Source of the DNA: Oscillospiraceae bacterium
Lineage (GTDB): Bacteria > Bacillota > Clostridia > Oscillospirales > Oscillospiraceae
Direction: 5' to 3'
Assembly: GCA_021203045.1 (NCBI GenBank)
Contig: JAJQBY010000102.1
Coordinates: 1-33,137 of the forward strand
DNA: 33,137 nucleotides
In this document: piece by piece, positions 25,327 through 32,666 of the stretch
Numbering within the stretch: the first letter of the stretch is position 1
Layout of the letters: every line of letters starts with the position of its first letter
The notes under the pieces: model-generated
Told to the model about the DNA's origin: nothing
The model's database searches: none
Seen by the model: the letters and a program-made list of their open reading frames with translations, nothing else
Program-made: the position numbers and the translations under genes

Positions 25327-26230
25327 TATCCTCAGTATCCTCCCGGGCGGCGTCCGCAGGCGCTGCCGGTGTCTCCGGGGCGGCAGGCTCCGCAGGGGTC
25401 TCGGACTCCTCAGGAGCCGCCTCCGCAGGCGCTGCTTCCGCATAGGTCACGGCCTCCGCCACCTGCTCCGGCGCCACGGGAGCTTCGGGCTCGGCCTTTC
25501 CGGGCGCTGCGGCAGGCTTGGGGGCCGGCTCCTTCTTTTCCTTGGCCGCCTTGGTCTTTTTCGTCTTCTTGGGATCATAGACCCCCGCCAGGATCAGCAC
25601 CAGCTCTACGACCGCATAGACGATCAGCACCGCCGCGATAATGGACAGGGCCACGGCCGCGCCATAGGACAGGGTGCCCACCTTATCAGCCTGCACCGTC
25701 ACGGCGCTGAGATAGGTATAGCCATCCTCCACCTCCGCGATAACGCCGGAGGAGACCATCCACTCGCTGTTGCTGTCATACCACTGTGCCAGCAGCCGGT
25801 CCACGGTGGTGATATTGTCTGTAGTCAGGCCGGACACGATGATGTGATAGCTCATGGAGCTGCTGGCCCCGGTAAGGTAATCGCTGGTCTCCGTGGTCAG
25901 GCCGGCAAACTCCTCATACTGGGAGGCCGGGAAGCGGATAGCCACGAACTGATTGCCCACCGGCGTCACGGCATAATAGGCCACCACATTGCCGCTGGCA
26001 TCGCTCTCCGAGCCGATGATATCCATAACATAGCTGACATCGATCTGCACATACTGCCCGGCCGCGAGGGTGGAGCCGTCCGTCACCTCTGTCGGCCCGG
26101 CGATCAGGTCCACGACAGCAAAGCCGCTGACAGCCAGCAACACCACCGCCAGGACCACTGCGATCAGGGCCCGGATCAGTGCAAAGGTCTTTTTGGATGT
26201 GTTCTTCTTGGTCTTGACTTGTTTTTCCAT
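25319..26230 (-). CDS. Uncharacterised two-TM membrane protein with Ala/Pro/Glu-rich tail
   Basis: A 303-aa protein I do not recognise by name. A basic N-terminus (KQVKTKKNTSKK) precedes a hydrophobic helix at about 17-45; an extracytoplasmic domain of about 140 residues follows; a second helix lies at about 194-218. The cytoplasmic end has a Lys-rich stretch (YDPKKTKKTKAAKEKKE) and then about 70 residues of Ala, Pro and Glu. The last codons overlap the start of the RlmL-type gene. Start ATG 26230 follows AAAGAGAG. No catalytic motif is visible; the topology suggests a membrane scaffold or sensor. Confidence 0.8.
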   Translation of the reverse strand: MEKQVKTKKNTSKKTFALIRALIAVVLAVVLLAVSGFAVVDLIAGPTEVTDGSTLAAGQYVQIDVSYVMDIIGSESDASGNVVAYYAVTPVGNQFVAIRFPASQYEEFAGLTTETSDYLTGASSSMSYHIIVSGLTTDNITTVDRLLAQWYDSNSEWMVSSGVIAEVEDGYTYLSAVTVQADKVGTLSYGAAVALSIIAAVLIVYAVVELVLILAGVYDPKKTKKTKAAKEKKEPAPKPAAAPGKAEPEAPVAPEQVAEAVTYAEAAPAEAAPEESETPAEPAAPETPAAPADAAREDTEDNA

Positions 26231-26267
26231 GGTAAAACGCTCTCTTTCTGAAAATTAGGTCATTTAT

Positions 26268-28226
26268 TTACGACAGGCGTATTGCCGTTACAGCCTGATC
26301 GTCCGCAAGGTATTGATACTCCCGCTCCTGGCAGGAGAAAAGAAGAATCTGCCGCGAGCCGCCCAGCTCCCGGAGAAATGCCAGGGCCTGCTCCATCCGG
26401 GCCTGGTCAAAGGTTACCAGGGCGTCGTCCAATATAATGGGACAGGGATCGTCCTCCGGCAGCACCAGCTCGCACAGAGCCAGCCGCAGGGACAGATAGA
26501 GCTGATCTCTGGCTCCCTGGGAGAGATATCCCTCCTCCTGACTGGCCGTGTCCTCCGTCCGCTTGGCTTTGGCGGACAGGTCCCGCGCCAGGGTGATCTG
26601 GTCATATCGTCCCATGGTCAGGCGGGCGAATATCTCCGCCGCCCGAGCGGCGATCCTCGGGGAGAACCGGCTTCGCAGCTCCCGGTCAGCCTGCTCCAGG
26701 ACCTCTATGGCCAGGCCAAGGGCCTCGTCCTGCTCCAGAAGGGCCTGACGCCGCTGCTCCTGCTCCGCGATGGCGGAGCGCAGCACCATGGGGTCTCCCA
26801 GGGCCTTGGCCTGTCCCACCGCCATGGCCCGCTGCTGACGCAAAGCGTCCAGCCGCTCCCGTCCGGCCTGGACGGTCTGGCTTGCCAGGGCGGCGGGACT
26901 GCTGCCGCTGTCGGTGAAGTCCAGCCCCGCCATGGCCCGGCTCTCCGCCTCCTTCTGGGCGGCCTGAGCCCTGGTCAGGGCGTTCTCCGTCTCCTCCAGA
27001 TGATAGGAGGCCCGCTGCCATACATCCCAAAGGCGGCGGTATTCCGCCAGCAGCGCCTCCATCTCCTCCGGACTGTCCGCGCCGTAGGCGTCCAATATCT
27101 TATCCCGCTCCGCCAGGGTATCCTCCTTGGCCTTTTTCAGGTTCTGCATCCGCAGATATACCATAACGAACAGCAAAACCAATATGCCTCCGGTGGCGAT
27201 CAGCTCCGTCTGCCAGGGCAGCACCAGGGCCAGCAGAAAGGCGATCGCGCCCAGGCCCAGCGGTACAAAGGCGATCCAGGGCGGCGGCAGCTTGGCGGCC
27301 AGCTTTTCCAGCTCCCGGACGTTTCCCGCATCGATATCCGTCCGGCGGCGGGCCTCCTCCGGCCCCATGTCTCCATAGGGTGTGTCATCCAGGGCGGCCT
27401 GAGCGGCAGCCTCCTCCTTTTCCGCCTGGGTCTGGGCCTGCTGGCATTCCTGAACGGACTGCCGCGCCCGGGTCATATCCCCCAGGGCGTCCCGCCGCTG
27501 CTGGGCCCGGGCCTGCTCCATCTGACGAACGGCCTGGGTCTGGGCCTCCTCCGCGGCAGCGATGGATTTATCCAGAGTTTCCACCGTCTTGGCGGCCTGA
27601 GCAAGCTTATCCAGGGCAGCCTGGTTTTCCGCCATCTCCGCCTCCAGCTCCTGGATAGCCCCCCGCCTGCCGCTGCGCCGCCGACGCCAGGCCTGGAGCT
27701 GCTTGTCCGCCTGAGAACAGGACTGCTCCTCGTCCCCGGCGGTCACAAGGGCGTTGATACGCTTTTCCAGCTCCGGGTCGTTTGATATGCCCAGGCCGGC
27801 CTGCCGGATGAAAGCGGTGCGTTCAAACACCTCTCTCGGCGCGCCGGTCAGGGTCTGGCCGCAGGAATCCCCGGTCAGACCGGGCACCGGGGTGTCCGTT
27901 CCCGTAACGGTGGCGGAAAACGCCTGCATGGGCTGGTTGGCCCGCTCTGTCCGCCGCTGAAGGGTGACAGGGCCCTCCGCCGTCTCTATATCCATGGTCC
28001 CGGCCATGGGCGTGCCGCTCCAGGGGCGGTATTTGACCTTATCCGGCTGCTGGCCCTGCCTGGCCCGCTGAGCGGTGCTGATGCCGTACAGCATGGCCCG
28101 TATGAAAGCGCACCAGGTGGATTTTCCGCTCTCGTTGGGCGCATATATGACGTTCAGCCCATCTCCCAGGGTCAGTGTCTTATTTTCCAGCGCCCCGAAG
28201 GACGCGGTCATTTTTTTGATCTTCAT
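26268..28226 (-). CDS. YhaN/SbcC-like AAA ATPase with central transmembrane hairpin
   Basis: A 652-aa SMC/RecN-like ATPase, partner of the YhaO-type nuclease encoded upstream. Walker A APNESGKST is at about 29-37; the ABC-type signature is in LSQGARDQLYLSLRLALCE and Walker B in PIILDDAL near the C-terminus. Coiled-coil arms flank a hydrophobic hairpin at about 325-365 (WIAFVPLGLGAIAFLLALVLPW, then GGILVLLFVMVYLRM), the place where SbcC has its zinc hook, so the tips may be membrane inserted. It is separated from the nuclease gene by the structured repeat at 28324-28484. Confidence 0.87.
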   Translation of the reverse strand: MKIKKMTASFGALENKTLTLGDGLNVIYAPNESGKSTWCAFIRAMLYGISTAQRARQGQQPDKVKYRPWSGTPMAGTMDIETAEGPVTLQRRTERANQPMQAFSATVTGTDTPVPGLTGDSCGQTLTGAPREVFERTAFIRQAGLGISNDPELEKRINALVTAGDEEQSCSQADKQLQAWRRRRSGRRGAIQELEAEMAENQAALDKLAQAAKTVETLDKSIAAAEEAQTQAVRQMEQARAQQRRDALGDMTRARQSVQECQQAQTQAEKEEAAAQAALDDTPYGDMGPEEARRRTDIDAGNVRELEKLAAKLPPPWIAFVPLGLGAIAFLLALVLPWQTELIATGGILVLLFVMVYLRMQNLKKAKEDTLAERDKILDAYGADSPEEMEALLAEYRRLWDVWQRASYHLEETENALTRAQAAQKEAESRAMAGLDFTDSGSSPAALASQTVQAGRERLDALRQQRAMAVGQAKALGDPMVLRSAIAEQEQRRQALLEQDEALGLAIEVLEQADRELRSRFSPRIAARAAEIFARLTMGRYDQITLARDLSAKAKRTEDTASQEEGYLSQGARDQLYLSLRLALCELVLPEDDPCPIILDDALVTFDQARMEQALAFLRELGGSRQILLFSCQEREYQYLADDQAVTAIRLS

Positions 28227-28323
28227 AGCTTTATCCTGATATATAGAAACAAATTATCCAATAGTCTCCCATACTACCGCCCGCTGGCGGTGTATACTGC
28301 TGCACAAAGCACGACTGCTAAAT

Positions 28324-28484
28324 AAGCCTCGCAGAGTTCGCCGCCGCAGCGGCGAATAGAGTTGGATTATTTTTTGCCGCGGCGTGTACGTGGCAAAAAA
28401 TTCTTCTCGGCCCGGGAGTGTGCGAGCGCAAGCGAGTGCGCGGGTCGGGCCGATGCCCCTTCATCTGCGATTGTATCGCAGATG
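28324..28484 (-). repeat. Structured 3'-UTR repeat, copy A
   Basis: A 161-nt element read on the minus strand, starting 2 nt after the stop of the YhaO-type gene. Modules in order: a 10-bp hairpin (28462-28471 / 28475-28484); a 93-nt core (28461 to 28369) holding a GC-rich CGGCCCG/CGGGCCG stem-loop and an ATTTTTTGCC...GGCAAAAAAT stem; an 8-bp hairpin with TGCG loop (28337-28356); and CTCTGCGAGGCTT. The core matches copy B at 92 of 93 positions; the end hairpins differ in sequence but keep their pairing. Not a standard terminator. No open reading frame in it is credible. Confidence 0.9.
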
Positions 28485-28486
28485 AT

Positions 28487-29590
28487 TTATGGCAGGGGCG
28501 GTTCCTCCCCGTTTTCCAGAGCCTGAAGGCCGAACCGGGCCGCAAGGCTTATCCGCGCCCGCTCCGGTCCCTCCGGGGCGGCCTGATACTGCGCCCACAA
28601 TCTGGCCAAAAACAGCCCCCGCAGGCTGTCCTGCTCCCGGCCCTCCCAGATATCCCGCCGGGGGCGGGTCTCATCCCGCAGCTCCAGGGCAAAAAATCGT
28701 CCCTCCAGCGCACGGGTCAGGGCCGCCCGGTCCGGGGCCTGATCTGTCTCTCCGGTCAGCCGTATACGATATATGTCCCGGGCCGTATCCCGGCAGAGGG
28801 CCTCCTCCACGGCGGCCAGGGGGTCCCGGTCCGTCACGTCCACAGAGAGAAGCTCATACCGCCGCCCGTCCATGGGAAGCTGCTCTATCCGGCAGGCGCC
28901 CGGCTCCAGCTCGGCCAGAATGACCCCCTTCTGCCCTGTCTCATCAAAGCCCCGGCCCTCCGGACAGCCCGGCCAGGCATAGACGGTGCTCCCCGCCAGG
29001 CGGGGGCCGCTGTAGCTGTGGATATGGCCCAGGGCCGCATAATCCATGCCGCTGGCGGCAAGCTCCGATTCCGTGATGGCTCCATAAGGGGAGTCCGGGT
29101 CTCCCACCTCTCCGTGGAGCACCAGGATATCCGTCACCCCCGGGACCTTTTCCGGGGGACGGAAGCCGGCCAGGGGCGGATTTCTGTGATGACCGGTGAA
29201 GGCCGCGCCGAATATCCGGGCGTTCAGCTCCGGCAGCGGGACGCATTGGATATCCTCCCCGGTGAATACATGTACATTCTCCCCCAGCCGCAGGCCGGAC
29301 CAGGGAGAGCGGGGGCCGTACCAGTCGTGGTTCCCGGGGGCGATGAACACAGGAACGGCCATCTCCGCCGTCACCGCCTCGATGAGCCGGGCGGTCTCCG
29401 CAAAGGCGTTATCCGAATCGAACAGGTCCCCCGCAAAAAGGACCATATCCACCCGCTCCTCCCGGACGATGGCGGCCATGCGCTCCAGCAGGGTGCGCTG
29501 CTCCGCCCGCCGCTGGGCGGAGCGCTCCCGGCCCAACGCCTGAAAGGGAGAATCCAGATGCAGATCCGCCGCATGAAGAATGCGTATCAT
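28487..29590 (-). CDS. YhaO/SbcD-like DNA repair exonuclease (metallophosphoesterase)
   Basis: A 367-aa Mre11/SbcD-type nuclease. The five phosphoesterase motifs are visible: HAADLHLDS (Asp9, His11), FAGDLFDSDN, APGNHDWYG, LHGEVGDPDS and LGHIHSY. A capping domain follows at about 240-367. With the YhaN-like ATPase downstream it forms the Gram-positive YhaO-YhaN pair, equivalent to SbcCD for processing DNA ends. The ATG overlaps the ymdB stop by 4 nt (ATGA), so the two are translationally coupled. Confidence 0.9.
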   Translation of the reverse strand: MIRILHAADLHLDSPFQALGRERSAQRRAEQRTLLERMAAIVREERVDMVLFAGDLFDSDNAFAETARLIEAVTAEMAVPVFIAPGNHDWYGPRSPWSGLRLGENVHVFTGEDIQCVPLPELNARIFGAAFTGHHRNPPLAGFRPPEKVPGVTDILVLHGEVGDPDSPYGAITESELAASGMDYAALGHIHSYSGPRLAGSTVYAWPGCPEGRGFDETGQKGVILAELEPGACRIEQLPMDGRRYELLSVDVTDRDPLAAVEEALCRDTARDIYRIRLTGETDQAPDRAALTRALEGRFFALELRDETRPRRDIWEGREQDSLRGLFLARLWAQYQAAPEGPERARISLAARFGLQALENGEEPPLP

Positions 29591-30366
29591 AGAATTCTCA
29601 TAGCCTCCGCCTTCACACAGAGGCCCGTCTCCGTATCGATATCAAACAGACAGCACTCCATCTTTCCCGGCCCGTTCCCCGAGCGGTAGCGTCTAGGCGG
29701 GTCGCCCAAAAATTTATTGATGGACTGCTCCACATCTATCCCCAGGACGCTGTAGGTAGCTCCGGTCATGCCCAGATCGCTGATGTAGCCCGTTCCCTTA
29801 GGAAGAACGGCCGCATCGGAAGTCTGCACATGGGTATGGGTGCCCCACACGGCGCTGACCCGTCCATCCAGGAAATAGCCCATGCCCAGCCGCTCGCTGG
29901 TGGCCTCGGCGTGCATATCCACCAGGATGATCTTCGGCTTCGGGTCAAGCTCCTTCAAAAGGCAATCCACCTCCACAAACGGGTTGTCCGTATTGGTATC
30001 CAGGGTGAAGCGCCCCAGGGCGTTTATGACGCATATCTCCCCGAAGGGGGTGCGGTATACCCCAAAGCCCCGGCCGGGACACAGGGGGGCATAATTGATG
30101 GGCCGCAGGACACGCACGTTGTCCGCCAGATAGGGCTGAAGCTCCCAGCGCACCCAGGTGTGGTTTCCCAGGGTGATGACGTCCGCCCCGGCGGCCAGGA
30201 TACGGTCGCACTGCTGGGGGGTCACGCCCACCACATTGGCGTTTTCCCCGTTCACCACCACAAAGGAGGCCCCCAGCTCCCGCCGGAGGGTCCGCAGACG
30301 GTTTTCCAGAAAGGTGAGGCCGGGGGCGCCGCAAACGTCCCCCACGGCCAGAATGCTGATTATCAT
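29587..30366 (-). CDS. ymdB: YmdB-type metallophosphoesterase (TIGR00282)
   Basis: A 259-aa phosphodiesterase of the YmdB family, which hydrolyses 2',3'-cyclic nucleotides (and some 3',5'-cAMP) and influences biofilm and sporulation decisions in Bacillus. Metal residues: Asp10 (AVGDV), Glu41/Asn42 (NGENAN), Asn68/His69 (LGNHTW), VDMHAEATSE and WGTHTHVQTSD; ISDLGMTG is typical of the family. RBS AAGGAG precedes ATG 30366. First gene of an operon with the YhaO-type nuclease. Confidence 0.94.
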   Translation of the reverse strand: MIISILAVGDVCGAPGLTFLENRLRTLRRELGASFVVVNGENANVVGVTPQQCDRILAAGADVITLGNHTWVRWELQPYLADNVRVLRPINYAPLCPGRGFGVYRTPFGEICVINALGRFTLDTNTDNPFVEVDCLLKELDPKPKIILVDMHAEATSERLGMGYFLDGRVSAVWGTHTHVQTSDAAVLPKGTGYISDLGMTGATYSVLGIDVEQSINKFLGDPPRRYRSGNGPGKMECCLFDIDTETGLCVKAEAMRIL

Positions 30367-30466
30367 GCTTTGCTCCTTGAGAGGCCGTCAGGCCCCTGAA
30401 ATTTTTTCATGTATTAAATATATCACAACACGACGGGAAATACTAGCGGTGAAAGAGGGGTAAAGT

Positions 30467-30628
30467 ATGAACAAATTGTCATTTTTTAAGGGCGTCGGCA
30501 TCGGATTGATGGTCGGCTCCGTAGTGGGGATGGCGGCCGCGCCCCGGAAAAAGAAGATGAACATCGGCAAAGCCCTGCGGTCCATGGGCGACGTGATGGA
30601 CAATGTGGCCGGCAGTATAGGGCTTTAA
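30467..30628 (+). CDS. 53-aa YtxH-like small membrane protein
   Basis: A small protein, MNKLSFFKGVGIGLMVGSVV followed by GMAAAPRKKK and an amphipathic tail (MNIGKALRSMGDVMDNVAGS). One glycine-rich hydrophobic helix (about 8-25) then a basic patch resembles YtxH-type stress-related small membrane proteins, though it is too short for a firm family call. RBS GAGGGG lies 8 nt before ATG 30467. Its stop codon is inside the first hairpin of repeat copy B. Divergent from ymdB. Confidence 0.7.
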   Translation: MNKLSFFKGVGIGLMVGSVVGMAAAPRKKKMNIGKALRSMGDVMDNVAGSIGL

Positions 30629-30796
30629 TCAGATAAAAAGCGAGTTTTTATCTGATTAAAGGGGCAGCGGCCCGACCCGCGCACTCGCTTGCGCTCGCAC
30701 ACTCCCGGGCCGAGAAGAATTTTTTGCCACGTACACGCCGCGGCAAAAAATGATCTAATTTTATTTGCGCCTGCGGGCGCAAACTCTGCGAGGCTT
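30624..30796 (+). repeat. Structured 3'-UTR repeat, copy B
   Basis: A 173-nt element in the sense of the 53-aa gene. Modules: a perfect 16-bp hairpin (30624-30639 / 30645-30660) that contains the gene's stop codon; the 93-nt core (30659-30751); an 8-bp hairpin with TGCG loop (30764-30783); and CTCTGCGAGGCTT. Against copy A the TGCG-loop hairpin has three compensatory pair changes (C-G to T-A, C-G to G-C, G-C to C-G) and no unpaired change. After GGC a T-run and a CCCC/GGGG hairpin follow, so transcription may stop there. Confidence 0.9.
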
Positions 30797-30883
30797 TTTC
30801 CCCATAAGGGGAGAGTCAACGGGCGTGTATAAGGGATTAACAGAAAAATTTTTTCCGAAAATATATTTTTTCTAAACACCCCC

Positions 30884-30912
30884 TTGCAATCTGGTTCGGC
30901 TTGTGCTACAAT
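30884..30912 (+). promoter_or_regulatory. Promoter of tRNA-Arg
   Basis: TTGCAA, 17-nt spacer, TACAAT, ending 12 nt before the tRNA. Confidence 0.75.
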
Positions 30913-30924
30913 ACTTGGGCGCGA

Positions 30925-31001
30925 GCGGCATTAGCTCAGCTGGATAGAGCGTCTGGCTACGGACCAGAAGGCCGGGGGTTCGAATCCCTCATGCCGTGCC
31001 A
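30925..31001 (+). tRNA. tRNA-Arg(ACG)
   Basis: A complete 77-nt tRNA. Acceptor GCGGCAT pairs with ATGCCGT (a G-U at 1-72), D arm GCTC/GAGC, anticodon stem TCTGG/CCAGA with loop CTACGGA giving anticodon ACG, T arm GGGGG TTCGAAT CCCTC, and encoded CCA. It reads arginine CGU (with A34 to inosine, CGC and CGA too). Confidence 0.96.
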
Positions 31002-31008
31002 ATCGGAG

Positions 31009-31053
31009 GATCCGGATTTGTTTTCATCTCAGGAAACAGGTCCGGGTCTTTTG
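31009..31053 (+). terminator. Terminator of tRNA-Arg
   Basis: A 15-bp stem (31009-31023 / 31034-31048) with three G-U pairs, followed by TTTTG. Confidence 0.8.
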
Positions 31054-31071
31054 TTATTCCCGGACAGGCCG

Positions 31072-31108
31072 CAAAAAATGAGGGGCACGCTTTATACGCG
31101 CCCCCCAT
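31072..31108 (-). terminator. Terminator of rplJ-rplL
   Basis: A 12-bp stem (31078-31089 / 31097-31108, two G-U pairs, 7-nt loop); on the minus strand it is followed by six T. It begins about 20 nt after the rplL stop. Confidence 0.85.
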
Positions 31109-31128
31109 TTCTTTCCATGTCGCTTTGA

Positions 31129-31500
31129 TTACTTGAGCTCGACCTTCGCGCCCACATCCTCCAGCTGCTTCTTCAGAGCCTCGGCCTCGTCCTTGGAGAC
31201 CTGCTCCTTGATGGTGGCGGGAACGCCCTCCACCTTGGCCTTGGCCTCAGCCAGGCCCAGGCCGGTGATAGCGCGGACTTCCTTGATGACCTTGATCTTC
31301 TCAGAGCCGAAGTCGGTCATGACCACGTCAAACTCGGTCTTCTCCTCCACGGCGGGGCCGGCAGCGGCAGCGGGAGCGGCCACAGCGGCAGCGGCGGAAA
31401 CACCGAACACATCCTCGATCTCGTGAACCAGCTCAGCCAGTTCCATAACGCTCAGAGCCTTGATCTCGTCGATCATGGCGGTAACTTTTTCGCTAGCCAT
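31129..31500 (-). CDS. rplL: 50S ribosomal protein L7/L12
   Basis: A 123-aa L7/L12 stalk protein that recruits translation GTPases. The N-terminal dimerisation helices ([20 protein letters not shown]) are followed by an Ala-rich hinge ([15 protein letters not shown]) and the conserved C-terminal domain [20 protein letters not shown] with [16 protein letters not shown] 31500 is chosen because AGGAGG is properly spaced before it; the in-frame ATG at 31509 is only 3 nt from that RBS. Second gene of the L10-L12 operon. Confidence 0.98.
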   Translation of the reverse strand: MASEKVTAMIDEIKALSVMELAELVHEIEDVFGVSAAAAVAAPAAAAGPAVEEKTEFDVVMTDFGSEKIKVIKEVRAITGLGLAEAKAKVEGVPATIKEQVSKDEAEALKKQLEDVGAKVELK

Positions 31501-31551
31501 TTTAAACATATCCTCCTAAGTAGTTAGTAAAAATAAGGGGTGCCGAATCGA

Positions 31552-32082
31552 TCATTCGGCGGCGGGGGCTTCCTCTGCGGGAGCGCCGCCCTTCTGCTCC
31601 AGGACCTGGCCCAGTACTACGGCCAGAGAAGTGATGGGAGCGAGCATGGTGCCCAGCACCTTGGAATACAGCGCGTCCTTAGAGGCCAGACCGGACAGCT
31701 CCGCGATCTCGGCGGCGTCCAGCACCTTGCCCTCCACGAAAACGCCCTTGATGGTGAACATATCACCCATCTTTTCGCTGAAATCGTTCAGCTGATAGAG
31801 CGGGGTCAGGGGGTCCTCTGCGCTGGTGGCGAGGGATGTGGTACCGTTGAGCTGGTCTACCAGCTCGTCCAGCCCCACCTGGGTCATGGCGAGACGGGTC
31901 AGGGTATTCTTCACCACGGAGTACTCCACGTTCTCCGCCCGCAGGTTCCGGCGAAGCTCGGTATCCTGCGCCACATTGATGCCCCGGTAATCCACCAGAA
32001 CGCCACCCTGTGCGGCCTGGAGCCGCTCCTTCAGAGCCTCCACGATGGCCTGCTTTTCAGAAAGTATGGCTTTGCTTGGCAT
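31552..32082 (-). CDS. rplJ: 50S ribosomal protein L10
   Basis: A 176-aa L10, the stalk base that carries L7/L12 dimers. MPSKAILSEKQAIVEALKER, then VLVDYRGINVAQDTELRRNLR (family DYRGLTV...LR..LR) and SVVKNTLTRLA mark the RNA-binding domain; the C-terminal helix (SLAVVLGQVLEQK) binds L12. The tail is Ala/Glu/Pro rich. AGGAGGTG precedes ATG 32082. Autoregulated through the leader at 32105-32215. Confidence 0.98.
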   Translation of the reverse strand: MPSKAILSEKQAIVEALKERLQAAQGGVLVDYRGINVAQDTELRRNLRAENVEYSVVKNTLTRLAMTQVGLDELVDQLNGTTSLATSAEDPLTPLYQLNDFSEKMGDMFTIKGVFVEGKVLDAAEIAELSGLASKDALYSKVLGTMLAPITSLAVVLGQVLEQKGGAPAEEAPAAE

Positions 32083-32104
32083 ATTGGTTTTTCACCTCCT
32101 GAAA

Positions 32105-32215
32105 TAAAAAATGTCCTTGTCCAAAGAGACAACGGCACACAGAAAGATGCAGTATTAAGCGATTCATCTGATGTCCTCGGCGGGTCTTACGCCCGAAGGC
32201 CGCCTGCTGTCTTTG
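32105..32215 (-). ncRNA. L10 ribosomal-protein leader RNA
   Basis: The rplJ leader matches the L10-leader pattern: GACAGCAGG near its 5' end, the kink-turn region with GACCCGCCGAGG, and a 3' TTGTC/GACAA hairpin followed by TTTTTT before the rplJ RBS. L10 (with L12) binds it to repress the operon when not assembled into ribosomes. Confidence 0.9.
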
Positions 32216-32226
32216 AACAGTTATGT

Positions 32227-32255
32227 ATGATAGCATAGTTTCCCGGCAGTGTCAA
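32227..32255 (-). promoter_or_regulatory. rplJ-rplL sigma-A promoter
   Basis: Minus strand TTGACA, 17-nt spacer, TATCAT, just upstream of the L10 leader. Confidence 0.85.
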
Positions 32256-32329
32256 GAAATTTTTGAGAGAGATCCCATTTATAATATGTATCGACGGACC
32301 GCGGCCCTGGAGCAGATCGGCCCGCAGGC

Positions 32330-32369
32330 AAAAAAAGACCCCTCAAACCATTGCAGTTTAAGGGATCTT
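32330..32369 (-). terminator. Native terminator of the displaced tRNA-Thr
   Basis: A 14-bp stem (32335-32348 / 32356-32369, two G-U pairs, 7-nt loop); on the minus strand it is followed by seven T. It begins 2 nt after the CCA of the tRNA fragment, so it is the original terminator of that tRNA. Confidence 0.8.
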
Positions 32370-32371
32370 CA

Positions 32372-32416
32372 TGGAGCTGCTGGGCGGATTCGGACCGCCG
32401 ACCTCGTCATTACCAA
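32372..32416 (-). other. tRNA-Thr(GGT) 3'-half fragment, probable attachment site
   Basis: On the minus strand 45 nt match a tRNA from the anticodon loop (TTGGTAA, anticodon GGT) through the T arm (GGCGG TCCGAAT CCGCC) to the acceptor 3' end and CCA. The 5' half is missing: bases before the loop do not pair with the anticodon stem and no D arm is present. A 3'-half tRNA followed by a terminator is the usual mark left by an element integrated in a tRNA gene. Antisense it gives a spurious GRIRTADLVITN reading frame. Confidence 0.75.
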
Positions 32417-32541
32417 TCCTCTCAAAGCGGTTGCATCTTAACGCGTCTTTTTGCAATTTATCGTTTCAATCCATTCTGCTGCAACGGTTTTACAATTTCA
32501 CCTCATGCAACCTATTATGTCTTATTGTCCGCTTTTATGGC

Positions 32542-32616
32542 CTATTTTTTCATGAATGTTGCGACTTTTGTTGCGACTTTTTGGAGGTAATTTTTCCATC
32601 CCTGAACCTGGCCACT
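32542..32616 (-). pseudogene. Tyrosine-integrase C-terminal tail remnant
   Basis: A 24-codon open stretch on the minus strand ends GWKNYLQKVATKVATFMKK and stop; the VATKVAT end is typical of the last residues of ICE/phage tyrosine integrases in Clostridia. A TGA at 32617-32619 cuts it upstream, so only a tail survives. It lies 125 nt from the tRNA-Thr fragment, where an integrase gene is expected. The call rests on a short motif. Confidence 0.4.
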
Positions 32617-32666
32617 TCACCTTGTGAACATCATCGCGCACTCTGATTGCATAGGGAGACATCAAC

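Noticed and set aside
25327-25443. N-terminal extension of the RlmL-type protein (Arg/Pro-rich)
   Set aside because: It is out-of-frame translation of the Ala/Pro/Glu tail of the upstream gene, and the family start is at 25326.
28324-30796. The repeat pair as ends of a composite transposon or as a CRISPR array
   Set aside because: No transposase lies between, no target duplication or terminal inverted repeat is visible, and the copies are two, inverted and gene-linked.
32223-32646. Short plus-strand frames giving GRIRTADLVITN-like and similar peptides
   Set aside because: These are translations of the antisense of a tRNA 3' end and of an integrase remnant, a well-known source of false hypothetical proteins.
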